From: Pseudoduganella lurida
GTDB lineage: Bacteria; Pseudomonadota; Gammaproteobacteria; Burkholderiales; Burkholderiaceae_D
Direction of reading: 5' to 3'
Assembly: GCF_007830455.1 (NCBI RefSeq)
Contig: NZ_VLLB01000004.1
Coordinates: 310,001-374,000 of the forward strand
DNA length: 64,000 bases
Shown here: positions 1 to 8,736 of the stretch, in pieces
How positions within the stretch are numbered: the first letter of the stretch is position 1
How the letters are laid out: every line of letters begins with the position of its first letter
The notes under the pieces: model-generated
What the model was told of the DNA's origin: nothing
The model's database searches: none
The model's input: only the letters and a program-made list of their open reading frames with translations
Made by a program: the position numbers and the translations under genes

Positions 1-55
1 TCTGTTCGGCCAGTTCGCGCGACTGGAAGGCGAACTCGGGGTGTACTTTTCTCAT
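1..55 (-). CDS. Unidentified protein, N-terminus only (truncated by window edge)
   Basis: An ATG on the minus strand at 55 opens a frame that runs off the window after 18 residues (MRKVHPEFAFQSRELAEQ). It lies 37 bases downstream of the J-domain gene on the same strand, so the two could be co-transcribed. Too little is visible to name a family, and the start is not confirmed by a strong ribosome binding site. Confidence 0.4.
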   Translation of the reverse strand, partial: MRKVHPEFAFQSRELAEQ

Positions 56-92
56 GTTCAGACTCTCTGTGAAAACGGTGTGCAGCAATACT

Positions 93-386
93 TCATTCTG
101 CCGGCAGGGTCACGCCGTGCAGGCCGAAGACGGAGCGCCACAGCTGGTAGGCCTCAGCTTCCGGATCGATGATGATGCGGTGGTTGACGCTCTGGTTGTA
201 TTCTTCCCGCTTGACGGGGTCGGACAGCACCTCGTACGCCTTGGCGATGGCCTTGAAGCGGGCATCGGCGCCAGGTTCGGGATTGCGGTCGGGATGGAAG
301 CGCATCGCCAGCGACCGGTAGACCTTCTTGATCTCGTCGTCGGTGGCATTGGGTGCCACGCCGAGCACGTTGTACAAATTATCCAT
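93..386 (-). CDS. Short J-domain (DnaJ-like) co-chaperone
   Basis: This 97-residue protein is almost entirely a J-domain. It starts with the typical [10 protein letters not shown] helix I, carries the diagnostic HPD tripeptide in RFHPDRN near residue 31, and continues through the [14 protein letters not shown] helix IV. J-domains stimulate the ATPase of DnaK/Hsp70. The Gly/Phe linker, zinc-finger and C-terminal substrate domains of full DnaJ are absent, so it probably delivers a specific client or location to DnaK rather than acting as a general DnaJ. The ~35-residue tail after the J-domain has no recognisable motif. It is transcribed divergently from glnS and may be co-transcribed with the partial gene at the window edge. 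Confidence 0.85.
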   Translation of the reverse strand: MDNLYNVLGVAPNATDDEIKKVYRSLAMRFHPDRNPEPGADARFKAIAKAYEVLSDPVKREEYNQSVNHRIIIDPEAEAYQLWRSVFGLHGVTLPAE

Positions 387-517
387 GAAGTAACGATGGC
401 CCCGAAAATAAAGACATAAGGGCGAATTATCCTACAGAAAACCGGCGGCCGTCCCGACGCACGCCCTGTCCTACGGTAAAATGGCCCGCTAAATCACTCC
501 CATCCTTGCCTTTTTAA

Positions 518-2296
<1,779 letters not shown>

Positions 2297-2312
2297 GCGC
2301 TCCCCGCTGAAG

Positions 2313-2340
2313 ACAAGCCGCCTCCGGGCGGCTTGTTCAT
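2313..2340 (+). terminator. Rho-independent-type terminator after glnS
   Basis: A perfect 10-bp stem (ACAAGCCGCC, 2313-2322) with a TCCG tetraloop pairs with 2327-2336 and is followed by the T-containing stretch TCATTTTC. It sits 17 bases after the glnS stop and separates glnS from the kinase promoter. Confidence 0.75.
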
Positions 2341-2394
2341 TTTCGGGCACGGCCGCGTCCTGCAACGCTACCAGATAGCAAGTTTTGATACGCC

Positions 2395-2424
2395 TTGACG
2401 TAGCTCATACGCGCTGCCTATATT
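2395..2424 (+). promoter_or_regulatory. Sigma-70-like promoter for the CHASE kinase gene
   Basis: TTGACG at 2395-2400 and TATATT at 2419-2424 are separated by 18 bases, close to the sigma-70 consensus. The predicted transcript start is near 2431, about 30 bases upstream of the ATG at 2460. This supports the internal ATG rather than the upstream in-frame start at 2385, which would lie before the promoter. Confidence 0.55.
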
Positions 2425-2459
2425 GCCATGTAGACCACGCTTTGTTGTGCATAGCAATC

Positions 2460-4280
2460 ATGGACCACGTCACGACGGGAAAACTGCAGGGCGACCCCGC
2501 CACGCCATCCTGGTGGAGCGGCGTGCTGCTGTCGGTGATGGTCGGAGGCTGCTTCTATGCGTGGATGGCGAACTCGCTGGAGACCGAAGCGGTGGAACGC
2601 TTCCGCAACCAGGCCCGCAGCATCCAGTACAACGTGGCCGGCGGCATCAAGGCCTGCACCGACGTGCTGCGCGGCACCGCCAGCCATTTCCAGGCAGCGG
2701 ACAGCATCTCGCGCGAGAGCTTCCACCGCTATGTGCAGGGCCTGGACATCCAGCGCAACTTCCCCGCCATCGCCACCATCAATTTCGCCCAGTACGTGAC
2801 GGACAAGGACCGCGATGCCTTCGAGCGGCAGATGCGTAGCAGCGCGGTGCGCCAGCTCGGCTACCCCGAGTTCCAGATCCTGCCGGCCGGCCGCCGCGCC
2901 CACTACACGGTCATCACCCTGCTGGAACCGGTGTACGGCGCCCGGACCAAGTTCGGTTTCGACCTCTCGGCCCGCGCCGCCAGCGACAATGCGCTGGCGG
3001 AGGCGCGCGACAAGGGCGTGCTCACCAGCTCCGGCATGCCGATCCAGCTGCCGGAATCGCCCACCCAGTTCGGCATGCCGCTGCGGCTGCCCGTGTACCG
3101 CTCCGACCTGCCGCTGAACACGGTGGCCGAGCGCCGCGCCGCCTACCTGGGCTCGGTGGGCATCGGCTTCTCCGTGCCGCGCCTGGTCGAGGCGGCGATG
3201 GTGGACGTGCCCGTGCACGGCATCCGCGTGCGGCTGTACAGCGTCCCCTCCGGCATGAAGGCGCAGGGCGGCCAGCCGGCCGGCCACCTGCTGTTCGACA
3301 GCCTGGAGACGGGCCAGGGCCGCCTGCCGCCGGAAGCGCATGTGCAGCTGAGCCTGCCGCTGAACTTCAACGGCCGGGTCTGGCAGGCGTATTTCGATGC
3401 GCCGCGCGCCGCCCTGTTCTCCACCTTCGACGCCTACCTGCCCTGGCTGGCGGCGCTGGTGGGCTTCGTCAGCACGCTACTGATGTATGCGCTGTTCCAT
3501 GCCCAGGTGTCGTCGCGCCGCCGGGCGCTGCAGATGGCACGCGACATGACCCGCGAGCTGCGCGACAGCCAGGCCCGGCTGCAGCTGTCGCACCAGCGGC
3601 TGAGAAGGCTGGCGGCCCATGCCGAGCAGATCAAGGAAGAGGAACGCAAGCGCATCGCCCGCGAGATCCACGACGACCTGGGCCAGAGCCTGCTGGCGCT
3701 GCGCATCGAGGCGGACCTGCTGGCCAACCGCACGGCGCACCGCCATCCGAAGCTGTATGCGCGGGCCAGCGCCACGCTGCGCCAGATCGACGACACCATC
3801 CGCAGCGTGCGCAACATCATCAACGACCTGCGCCCGAACGTGCTGGACCTGGGCCTGTCCGCCGCCGTCGAGTGGCAGGTCACCCAGTTCCGCAAGCGCT
3901 CCGGCATCGCCTGCGACGTGGTCGATCCCGACGGCGCGCCGGAACTGGACGACCGCTGCGGCGTGGCACTGTTCCGTGTACTGCAGGAGTCGCTCAGCAA
4001 TATCCTGCAGCACGCCCGGGCGACCCACGTGCGCGTGGAACTGCGCCACCTGGGCGGCACGCTGAAGATGACCATCACGGACAACGGTATCGGCCTGCAC
4101 GACAGCAGCCGCAACAAGACCGGATCGTTCGGCCTGGTGGGCATGGAAGAGCGCATGAGCCTGCTCGGCGGCGACTGTTCCATCCTCAGCCGGCCCCATG
4201 GCGGCACCACCGTCACGGTGACGGTGCCCGTGGCATGGCGCGTGGCCCCCGTGCAGCTAGGAGAATTCGCAAGCCATTAG
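2460..4280 (+). CDS. CHASE-domain sensor histidine kinase, NarX/UhpB type
   Basis: This 606-residue membrane sensor kinase has a transmembrane helix near residues 20-38, a periplasmic CHASE-type domain at about 70-270 (FHRYVQGLDIQRNFPAI block), a second helix near 335-355 and a coiled linker. A HisKA_3 dimerisation domain follows with the phospho-acceptor His404 in AREIHDDLGQ, then an HATPase with DNGIGL and SFGLVGMEER. HisKA_3 kinases normally phosphorylate NarL/LuxR-type response regulators. None is adjacent, so the partner is encoded elsewhere. CHASE domains sense small extracellular ligands; the ligand here is unknown. It lies 142 bases upstream of the repeat-protein locus on the same strand, but the FNR-type box between them argues for separate control. 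Confidence 0.88.
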   Translation: MDHVTTGKLQGDPATPSWWSGVLLSVMVGGCFYAWMANSLETEAVERFRNQARSIQYNVAGGIKACTDVLRGTASHFQAADSISRESFHRYVQGLDIQRNFPAIATINFAQYVTDKDRDAFERQMRSSAVRQLGYPEFQILPAGRRAHYTVITLLEPVYGARTKFGFDLSARAASDNALAEARDKGVLTSSGMPIQLPESPTQFGMPLRLPVYRSDLPLNTVAERRAAYLGSVGIGFSVPRLVEAAMVDVPVHGIRVRLYSVPSGMKAQGGQPAGHLLFDSLETGQGRLPPEAHVQLSLPLNFNGRVWQAYFDAPRAALFSTFDAYLPWLAALVGFVSTLLMYALFHAQVSSRRRALQMARDMTRELRDSQARLQLSHQRLRRLAAHAEQIKEEERKRIAREIHDDLGQSLLALRIEADLLANRTAHRHPKLYARASATLRQIDDTIRSVRNIINDLRPNVLDLGLSAAVEWQVTQFRKRSGIACDVVDPDGAPELDDRCGVALFRVLQESLSNILQHARATHVRVELRHLGGTLKMTITDNGIGLHDSSRNKTGSFGLVGMEERMSLLGGDCSILSRPHGGTTVTVTVPVAWRVAPVQLGEFASH

Positions 4281-4341
4281 GATTTTCCCTCCGATCAAAT
4301 AGGAATCGAAAAAATCAAGATGTAGGAATATTCCGGTGCCT

Positions 4342-4355
4342 TTGATGTACATCAA
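4342..4355 (+). promoter_or_regulatory. FNR/Anr/Dnr-type binding site upstream of the first repeat-protein gene
   Basis: TTGATGTACATCAA is a perfect 14-bp palindrome that matches the FNR-family consensus TTGAT-N4-ATCAA at all ten defined positions. Its centre (4348.5) lies about 75 bases before the ATG at 4423. An AACAAT at 4377-4382 is suitably placed as the -10 of a class II FNR promoter (box near -41.5). The fit to consensus is seen directly; regulation by an FNR/CRP-family protein is inferred. Confidence 0.7.
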
Positions 4356-4422
4356 TAGGTCGGCATGAGCAGACGCAACAATGGTGCTGCAACGCCCGAC
4401 AACCGACATGAAAGGACACGCC

Positions 4423-5412
4423 ATGAACCAACAGGCATTCGGAACGATCGAAGCGCTGGACCTGGAGCCGATCAAGGTCAAGCTGATGCACGAGGAATCC
4501 GGCGAGGGCTGGAGCCGCGCCCATGCCGATGCGGTGGAGAAGGAATACCGCCGCTTCCTAATCCTGATGAAGAAATACCCGCAGGAACAGGCCGCCCCGC
4601 TGATGGACGTGGACACGTTCTGGCACTACCACATCCTCGACACGCTGAAGTACGCGGCCGACTGCGATGCCGTGTTCGGCCACTTCCTGCATCATTTCCC
4701 GTACATCGGCCTGCGCGGCGAGGCCGATAAGGCGGCGCACCACCGCCTCGGCGTGCGCATGAAGGAGCTGTACGAGGAAACCTTCGGCGAAGACTACGGG
4801 CAGGCCGCCAGCGCCTGGTCGGCCTCCCCGGAACGTGCCGCAGCCGCTGGCGGCCAGGCGGCATGGTCGGCCCGCGCGGCAGGCACAGCAGGCACGGCAG
4901 CCATGGCATGGTCGGCCCGGGCCAGCGTGCCGGGCGTGGCCTGGTCGGCCCGGGCGCCGGAAGCGGCAGCGGATCCGGCACTGGCGGTTGCGTGGTCCGC
5001 CCGTGCGCCGCAGGCACAGGCCGTGGCGTGGTCAGCGCGGGCCCCCGAAGGCCGGGCGGTTGCCTGGTCGGCCCGGGCACCTGAAGCCCAGGCGGCTGCA
5101 TGGTCAGCCCGGGCACCCGAAGGCCAGGCCGTCGCCTGGTCAGCCCGGGCACCCGAAGGCCAGGCCGTCGCCTGGTCGGCCCGGGCACCCGAAGGCCAGG
5201 CGGTTGCCTGGTCGGCCCGGGCACCGGAAGCCCAGGCGGTTGCCTGGTCGGCCCGGGCACCTGAAGGCCAAGCCGTCGCCTCGTCGGCCCGGGCACCCGG
5301 AGGCCAGGCGGTCGCCTGGTCGGCCCGGGCGCCGGAAGCGCAGGCGGCGCCAGCCCCTGTCGCGGTGGACAACCTGTACATCGAGCGTCCGCGCCTCACG
5401 CCGGCTGCCTGA
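4423..5412 (+). CDS. GRDP-like domain protein with AWSARAPE repeat tail (paralogue 1)
   Basis: The protein has 329 residues. Residues 1-125 form a compact domain with a DVDTFWHYHILDT motif at 63-75, a hallmark of the bacterial GRDP-like (glycine-rich-domain-protein-like) family; the function of that domain is not established. Residues 131-314 are a tandem array of about 13 units with consensus AWSARAPEGQAV, followed by the tail VDNLYIERPRLTPAA. No signal peptide or membrane segment is visible. The ATG at 4423 is preceded by AAAGGA at 4411-4416, which favours it over the in-frame ATG at 4408. It is a tandem paralogue of the gene at 5618, with the N-domain aligning without gaps. It could be a structural or adhesive polymer subunit or a substrate for peptide modification; neither is shown. 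Confidence 0.85.
   Translation: MNQQAFGTIEALDLEPIKVKLMHEESGEGWSRAHADAVEKEYRRFLILMKKYPQEQAAPLMDVDTFWHYHILDTLKYAADCDAVFGHFLHHFPYIGLRGEADKAAHHRLGVRMKELYEETFGEDYGQAASAWSASPERAAAAGGQAAWSARAAGTAGTAAMAWSARASVPGVAWSARAPEAAADPALAVAWSARAPQAQAVAWSARAPEGRAVAWSARAPEAQAAAWSARAPEGQAVAWSARAPEGQAVAWSARAPEGQAVAWSARAPEAQAVAWSARAPEGQAVASSARAPGGQAVAWSARAPEAQAAPAPVAVDNLYIERPRLTPAA
4813..5364 (+). repeat. 36-bp coding repeat array (AWSARAPEGQAV units)
   Basis: The coding sequence here is a tandem array of mostly 36-bp units encoding AWSARAPE(G/A)QAV. The first units are degenerate (WSASPER, WSARAAG) and the later units are nearly identical at the DNA level, down to shared synonymous codons. One unit has Trp replaced by Ser (near 5281). 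The pattern points to recent expansion by slippage or unequal recombination from the 3' side of the array. All length differences stay in frame. Confidence 0.9.
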
Positions 5413-5435
5413 GCGCGTCGGCGGCCGCTGTGTCT

Positions 5436-5457
5436 CGGAGGCGCAACAGCGCCTCCG
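5436..5457 (+). terminator. Hairpin between the two repeat-protein genes
   Basis: A perfect 9-bp stem (CGGAGGCGC / GCGCCTCCG) with an AACA loop lies 24 bases after the first paralogue's stop. There is no T-run, so it may act as a weak terminator or as an RNA 3' end protector. With the FNR-type box downstream it suggests the second paralogue has its own transcript. Confidence 0.45.
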
Positions 5458-5535
5458 GGAGGCGTCCCGCGGCCAAGCGCGCACGGTTGAAGTTCAGCTT
5501 GAAATCCACGCGTAGCGGCCTATACTGGGGCGTTG

Positions 5536-5555
5536 ATATTGATTCAAATCAATAT
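5536..5555 (+). promoter_or_regulatory. FNR/Anr/Dnr-type binding site upstream of the second repeat-protein gene
   Basis: TTGATTCAAATCAA at 5539-5552 is a perfect match to TTGAT-N4-ATCAA, extended to 8-bp arms (ATATTGAT / ATCAATAT). Its centre at 5545.5 lies about 72 bases before the ATG at 5618, nearly the same spacing as for the first paralogue. No good -10 hexamer is obvious at class II spacing. Confidence 0.7.
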
Positions 5556-5617
5556 TTATGTTTCCGGACGACCGGTGCCGTTCTTCCGCTACCCCACCCC
5601 ATCATGAAGGGACTCCC

Positions 5618-6610
5618 ATGATTTCCGAACAGTTCAAACCGATTGCCGACCTGGACCTGGAGCCGATCAAGGTCAAGCTGATGCACGAGGAATCCGGCGA
5701 AGGCTGGAGCCTGGCGCAGGCCAACGCTGTGGAATTCGAATACCGCCGCTTCCTGTACCTGATGAAGATGTTCCCGAACGAGCAGACGGCACCGCTGATG
5801 GATGTCGACACGTTCTGGCATTACCACATCCTGGACACGATGAAGTACGCGGTCGATTGCGAAGCCGTGTTCGGCTACTTCCTGCACCACTTCCCCTACA
5901 TCGGCCTGCGCGGCGAGGACGACACCGAAGCCCACCACCGCGTCGGCAACCGGATGAAGGAACTGTACGAAGCCACTTTCGGCGAAGCCTATGTGCGCGA
6001 TGCTGCCACGGCCTACTCGGGCGCCGCCACTGCCGTGGCCTACTCCGGTGCCGCCACGCAGGCCGCTTACTCGGGCGCCGCCACGGCAAACACCGCTTAT
6101 TCGGGCGCGGCAACCGCGAAGACCGCCTATTCGGGCGCCGCTGCGGCAAAAACCGCGTACTCCGGTGCCGCTACCGCAAAAACCGCATACTCCGGTGCCG
6201 CTACCGCAAAAACCGCCTACTCGGGTGCTGCCACGGCAAAAACCGCCTACTCGGGTGCCGCCACAGCCAGCCAGGTCGCCTACTCCGGTGCCGCCACCGC
6301 CAGGACGGCTTACTCCGGTGCGGCCACTGCGAAAGCGGCCTACTCCGGTGCCGCCACTGCACAGAATGCGTACTCCGGCGCTGCCACTGCAAAGACCGCC
6401 TACTCCGGCGCAGCAACGGCAAAGACGGCATATTCGGGCGCGGCAACGCAAACCGCGTACTCCGGTGCCGCCACCACCGCCAGCCAGGTTGCCTACTCCG
6501 GTGCAGCGACCGGTGCTGGTGCGCAGACGGCCTATTCCGGCGCTGCCGTCGGCACGGCTGCACCGCAAGACGATTTCTACGCCCAGCGCCCCCGCCTGAC
6601 GGCCGCCTGA
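5618..6610 (+). CDS. GRDP-like domain protein with AYSGAATAKT repeat tail (paralogue 2)
   Basis: The protein has 330 residues, within one residue of its upstream paralogue. Residues 1-125 repeat the same GRDP-like domain, including LDLEPIKVKLMHEESGEGW and DVDTFWHYHILDT. Residues 132-315 are 18 units of a different repeat, consensus AYSGAATAKT, 9-13 residues long; every unit keeps Tyr-Ser-Gly-Ala-Ala. The tail is PQDDFYAQRPRLTAA, matching the RPRLT(P)AA end of paralogue 1. No signal peptide or membrane segment is visible. The ATG at 5618 follows GAAGGGA; an upstream in-frame ATG at 5558 lies next to the FNR-type box and is unlikely. The function is not recognised. The conserved ends around a swapped repeat suggest that head and tail handle the chain while the repeat is the functional surface. 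Confidence 0.85.
   Translation: MISEQFKPIADLDLEPIKVKLMHEESGEGWSLAQANAVEFEYRRFLYLMKMFPNEQTAPLMDVDTFWHYHILDTMKYAVDCEAVFGYFLHHFPYIGLRGEDDTEAHHRVGNRMKELYEATFGEAYVRDAATAYSGAATAVAYSGAATQAAYSGAATANTAYSGAATAKTAYSGAAAAKTAYSGAATAKTAYSGAATAKTAYSGAATAKTAYSGAATASQVAYSGAATARTAYSGAATAKAAYSGAATAQNAYSGAATAKTAYSGAATAKTAYSGAATQTAYSGAATTASQVAYSGAATGAGAQTAYSGAAVGTAAPQDDFYAQRPRLTAA
6011..6562 (+). repeat. 30-bp coding repeat array (AYSGAATAKT units)
   Basis: This is a coding array of 18 units, mostly 30 bp, encoding AYSGAAT plus two to six variable residues (AKT, ART, AKA, AQN, ASQV, QT). The YSGAA core never varies, whereas the linker residues do. Compared with the upstream array (W-S-A-R every 12 residues), the shared logic is one aromatic followed by Ser and then a small-residue stretch. 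Confidence 0.9.
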
Positions 6611-6629
6611 TCGTTCCGGGCTGAAACGC

Positions 6630-6667
6630 AAACGGCCGGTCCTGGAAGCAGGACCGGCCGTTTTTTT
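6630..6667 (+). terminator. Strong Rho-independent terminator after the second repeat-protein gene
   Basis: A perfect 14-bp stem (AAACGGCCGGTCCT at 6630-6643) with loop GGAAGC is followed by a T-run to 6667. It begins 19 bases after the stop codon, closes the repeat-protein locus, and separates it from the convergent HTH gene. Confidence 0.9.
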
Positions 6668-6681
6668 AGCGCTGCCGCCTG

Positions 6682-6921
6682 TCAGTACGACATCAGCGAG
6701 CGCAGTTCGCGGATCGACAGATCGCTGATCTCGTGCATGCGGATCAGGATCGTGGCACCGATCGGCAGCGTGTTATGGCGGATCTTGCTGATGACGGGCG
6801 GCGCCACTTCCAGCGCACGGGACAGGGCCGCGTCGTTCTTCAGCTGCAGTTTTTCGATGATGGCGTCCAGGACGCGGTTCGGGTTGTACGCCGGCGACGA
6901 CGTGAGCTCTTTCAGGGACAT
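6682..6921 (-). CDS. Small helix-turn-helix protein
   Basis: The protein is about 79 residues. The stretch NDAALSRALEVAPPVISKIRHNTLPIGATILIRMHE reads as a Cro/CI (XRE-like) helix-turn-helix with little else, so it is probably a small DNA-binding regulator. The ATG at 6921 is preferred over a GTG at 6927 because GAAGAA lies at suitable spacing. It converges on the repeat-protein locus across a shared terminator. Its targets are unknown, and no nearby operator was identified with confidence. The 218 bases upstream hold an A/T-rich stretch likely to contain its promoter. Confidence 0.7.
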   Translation of the reverse strand: MSLKELTSSPAYNPNRVLDAIIEKLQLKNDAALSRALEVAPPVISKIRHNTLPIGATILIRMHEISDLSIRELRSLMSY

Positions 6922-7145
6922 GATCACAATTCTTCAGAAGTCCGGGTCAAAAAAACCACGGTTTTAACCAAATTAAATACGGCCACATGCGAAATTCCAG
7001 CCATAAAAAATCCATCTCTGCGGATTTATTGGCACAAGGGCGCTATGGTACACCGTCCTGTTGCTCAAAAGTCCAGCTTTCGGAACATTTGTGAGAATGT
7101 GTGAGATTTTAACGCGTTTTACTATGTTAGGTAATTGCCATGGCG

Positions 7146-7682
7146 TTACAGGATCACGGCCTCGCACTGGCGGCAGGAGCGTAGTGCCAGCATGTACCAG
7201 GTGAGCACCGCCAGCGTGGCGAACTCCGCGAGCACCACGGGCAGCAGCAGGGGCGATGCGGCCGGTGTGGTGCTGGCCGGCAGAAGGTGCCAGTGCAGCT
7301 CGCGGCGGATCACGTCCGGCGCCGGCGGCGGCAGGCCGGCGCGGCTGCGCCGGGCCAGCCAGGCGCGCACTTCTTCCTTGCTGGGATGGGGATGGGGTGG
7401 CGGCAACCACGCCGGCGGCGGCAGCATGCGCAGATTGCCAGGGGGCGCGAGCGGGGTAGGCCGGGACGGCGGCGGCGCCGCCGTTGCGTGCTGCAGTCCG
7501 GATCGGGCTTGCGGCGCGAGGCGAGAAGGTTGCGTCTGCGCTGGGGGTAGAGGTTGAACTTGAGGTAGAGGCTGACCCTCGGCCCGGCGTCCGGACTGCG
7601 CTGGAGCATGATGCTGGCTGTCACCCGGGACGCCAGACTGTACCGGGGTTGCGACTCCCGGCTGAGGCCGATCGTTGTCCAT
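7146..7682 (-). CDS. Proline-rich protein with C-terminal membrane helix
   Basis: The 178-residue product is not recognised. It is very rich in Pro, Gln and Ala for its first ~100 residues, has a short charged segment (SKEEVRAWLARRSRAG), and ends in one predicted transmembrane helix (LLLPVVLAEFATLAVLTWYML) before RSCRQC. A good ribosome binding site (AGGGAGG, 5 bases before the ATG) supports translation. The topology suggests a tail-anchored protein with a cytoplasmic Pro-rich arm, possibly a protein-interaction scaffold. Alternative overlapping frames exist in this high-GC stretch, so the call is moderate. Confidence 0.6.
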   Translation of the reverse strand: MDNDRPQPGVATPVQSGVPGDSQHHAPAQSGRRAEGQPLPQVQPLPPAQTQPSRLAPQARSGLQHATAAPPPSRPTPLAPPGNLRMLPPPAWLPPPHPHPSKEEVRAWLARRSRAGLPPPAPDVIRRELHWHLLPASTTPAASPLLLPVVLAEFATLAVLTWYMLALRSCRQCEAVIL

Positions 7683-7756
7683 ACACCCTCCCTTGATCTG
7701 AACCTAAAGTAGTCTCGCGCAAAGGCCGTGCATTTGCGAAGTCTCAATCCGGTACG

Positions 7757-8725
7757 TCAACCGTCCTCCGGTCGCGCTTGCCGGAGGGCAGCCTGTAGCC
7801 CTTCCGCCACGGTCGGATAACGCAACGTTATGCGTAATTCATCTTTCAGCCTGGCATTGGCGAGCCGGCGCGATTCCGACATGTACGACAGCAGGGTCGG
7901 CGAGACCACTTCGGCCAGTGCCGTCCGCGCCAGCCGCGGTGGACGGGCCAGGCCGTACGCATCGGCCACCGCATCGAAGTAGTCCGCCATCTTCATGGCA
8001 CTGTCGTCCACCGCGTGGTAGACCCGCTGCGGGCGGCCCCGCTGCAGGGCGCGCAGGAGGATGGCCGCCAGGTCGTCGGCATGGATGTGGTTGGTGAAGA
8101 CGTCGTCGGCCGGAAGCAGCGCCGGCGTGCCCTGGTGCAGCCGGGCCAGCGGCAGCCGGTCGGCCGCGTAGATGCCCGGCACGCGCAGGATGGCAAGCCG
8201 CCCGTGCGCGCCGCGCGCCCACTGCCTCAAAGTCCCCTCCGCATCGACCCGGCGCAACGCCCGGCCATTGCGGGGCGCCACGGGCTGCGTTTCGTCCACC
8301 AGGCGGCCCGCCAGGTCGCCATACACACCGGTGGTGCTGACATAAACCACCCTGGCCGCCTCGGGTAGAATGGCGGACACATTGCGGGTCCGGCTGTCAC
8401 GCCCGCCCTGTGCCGGCGGTGGCGCCAGGTGGATCACCCGGTGCGCCAGCCCGGCCAGGCGCGCCAGGCTGTCGCGGCGGTCCAGGTCGGCCAGGATGGG
8501 GACGGCGCCGGCCGCGCGCAGTGCGGCCATGTGCGCCGGGTCGCGCGTGACGGCGAACACGCGGTAGCGCGTGCGCAGCAGCGGCAGCAGGCGCATGCCC
8601 ACGTCGCCGCAGCCCAGGATCAGCAGCCGCGGCTTGCCCAGGCGGCGCGCGGTGGGCGTCGAGGCGCCAGTCGGGGCACTGCATGATGCGACGGGGAACC
8701 GCGCGGATATTTGTTGGCTATTCAT
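7757..8725 (-). CDS. NAD(P)-dependent epimerase/dehydratase family protein (YeeZ-like)
   Basis: This 322-residue extended-SDR-type protein has a Rossmann nucleotide-binding motif GCGDVG near residue 39, a VVYVSTTGVYGD strand with the catalytic Ser/Tyr region, and a C-terminal substrate domain. Members are NAD(P)-linked oxidoreductases or epimerases; the substrate cannot be inferred here. The first ~30 residues are low complexity and lie before the Rossmann fold, so the true start may be downstream at a non-ATG codon. As annotated, its start lies only 11 bases from the divergent 2Fe-2S reductase start, which would force overlapping promoters. Confidence 0.8.
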   Translation of the reverse strand: MNSQQISARFPVASCSAPTGASTPTARRLGKPRLLILGCGDVGMRLLPLLRTRYRVFAVTRDPAHMAALRAAGAVPILADLDRRDSLARLAGLAHRVIHLAPPPAQGGRDSRTRNVSAILPEAARVVYVSTTGVYGDLAGRLVDETQPVAPRNGRALRRVDAEGTLRQWARGAHGRLAILRVPGIYAADRLPLARLHQGTPALLPADDVFTNHIHADDLAAILLRALQRGRPQRVYHAVDDSAMKMADYFDAVADAYGLARPPRLARTALAEVVSPTLLSYMSESRRLANARLKDELRITLRYPTVAEGLQAALRQARPEDG

Positions 8726-8736
8726 TCAAGGATTGT

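Noticed and set aside
4813..6562. The repeat arrays as a CRISPR array
   Set aside because: Repeats are in-frame coding units with no spacer-repeat alternation, no leader, and no cas genes.
4342..6667. A RiPP precursor locus with its own modification enzymes
   Set aside because: The repeats look precursor-like, but the flanking genes are a sensor kinase and a small HTH protein; no LanM, radical-SAM, YcaO or protease gene is present, so I do not claim a RiPP.
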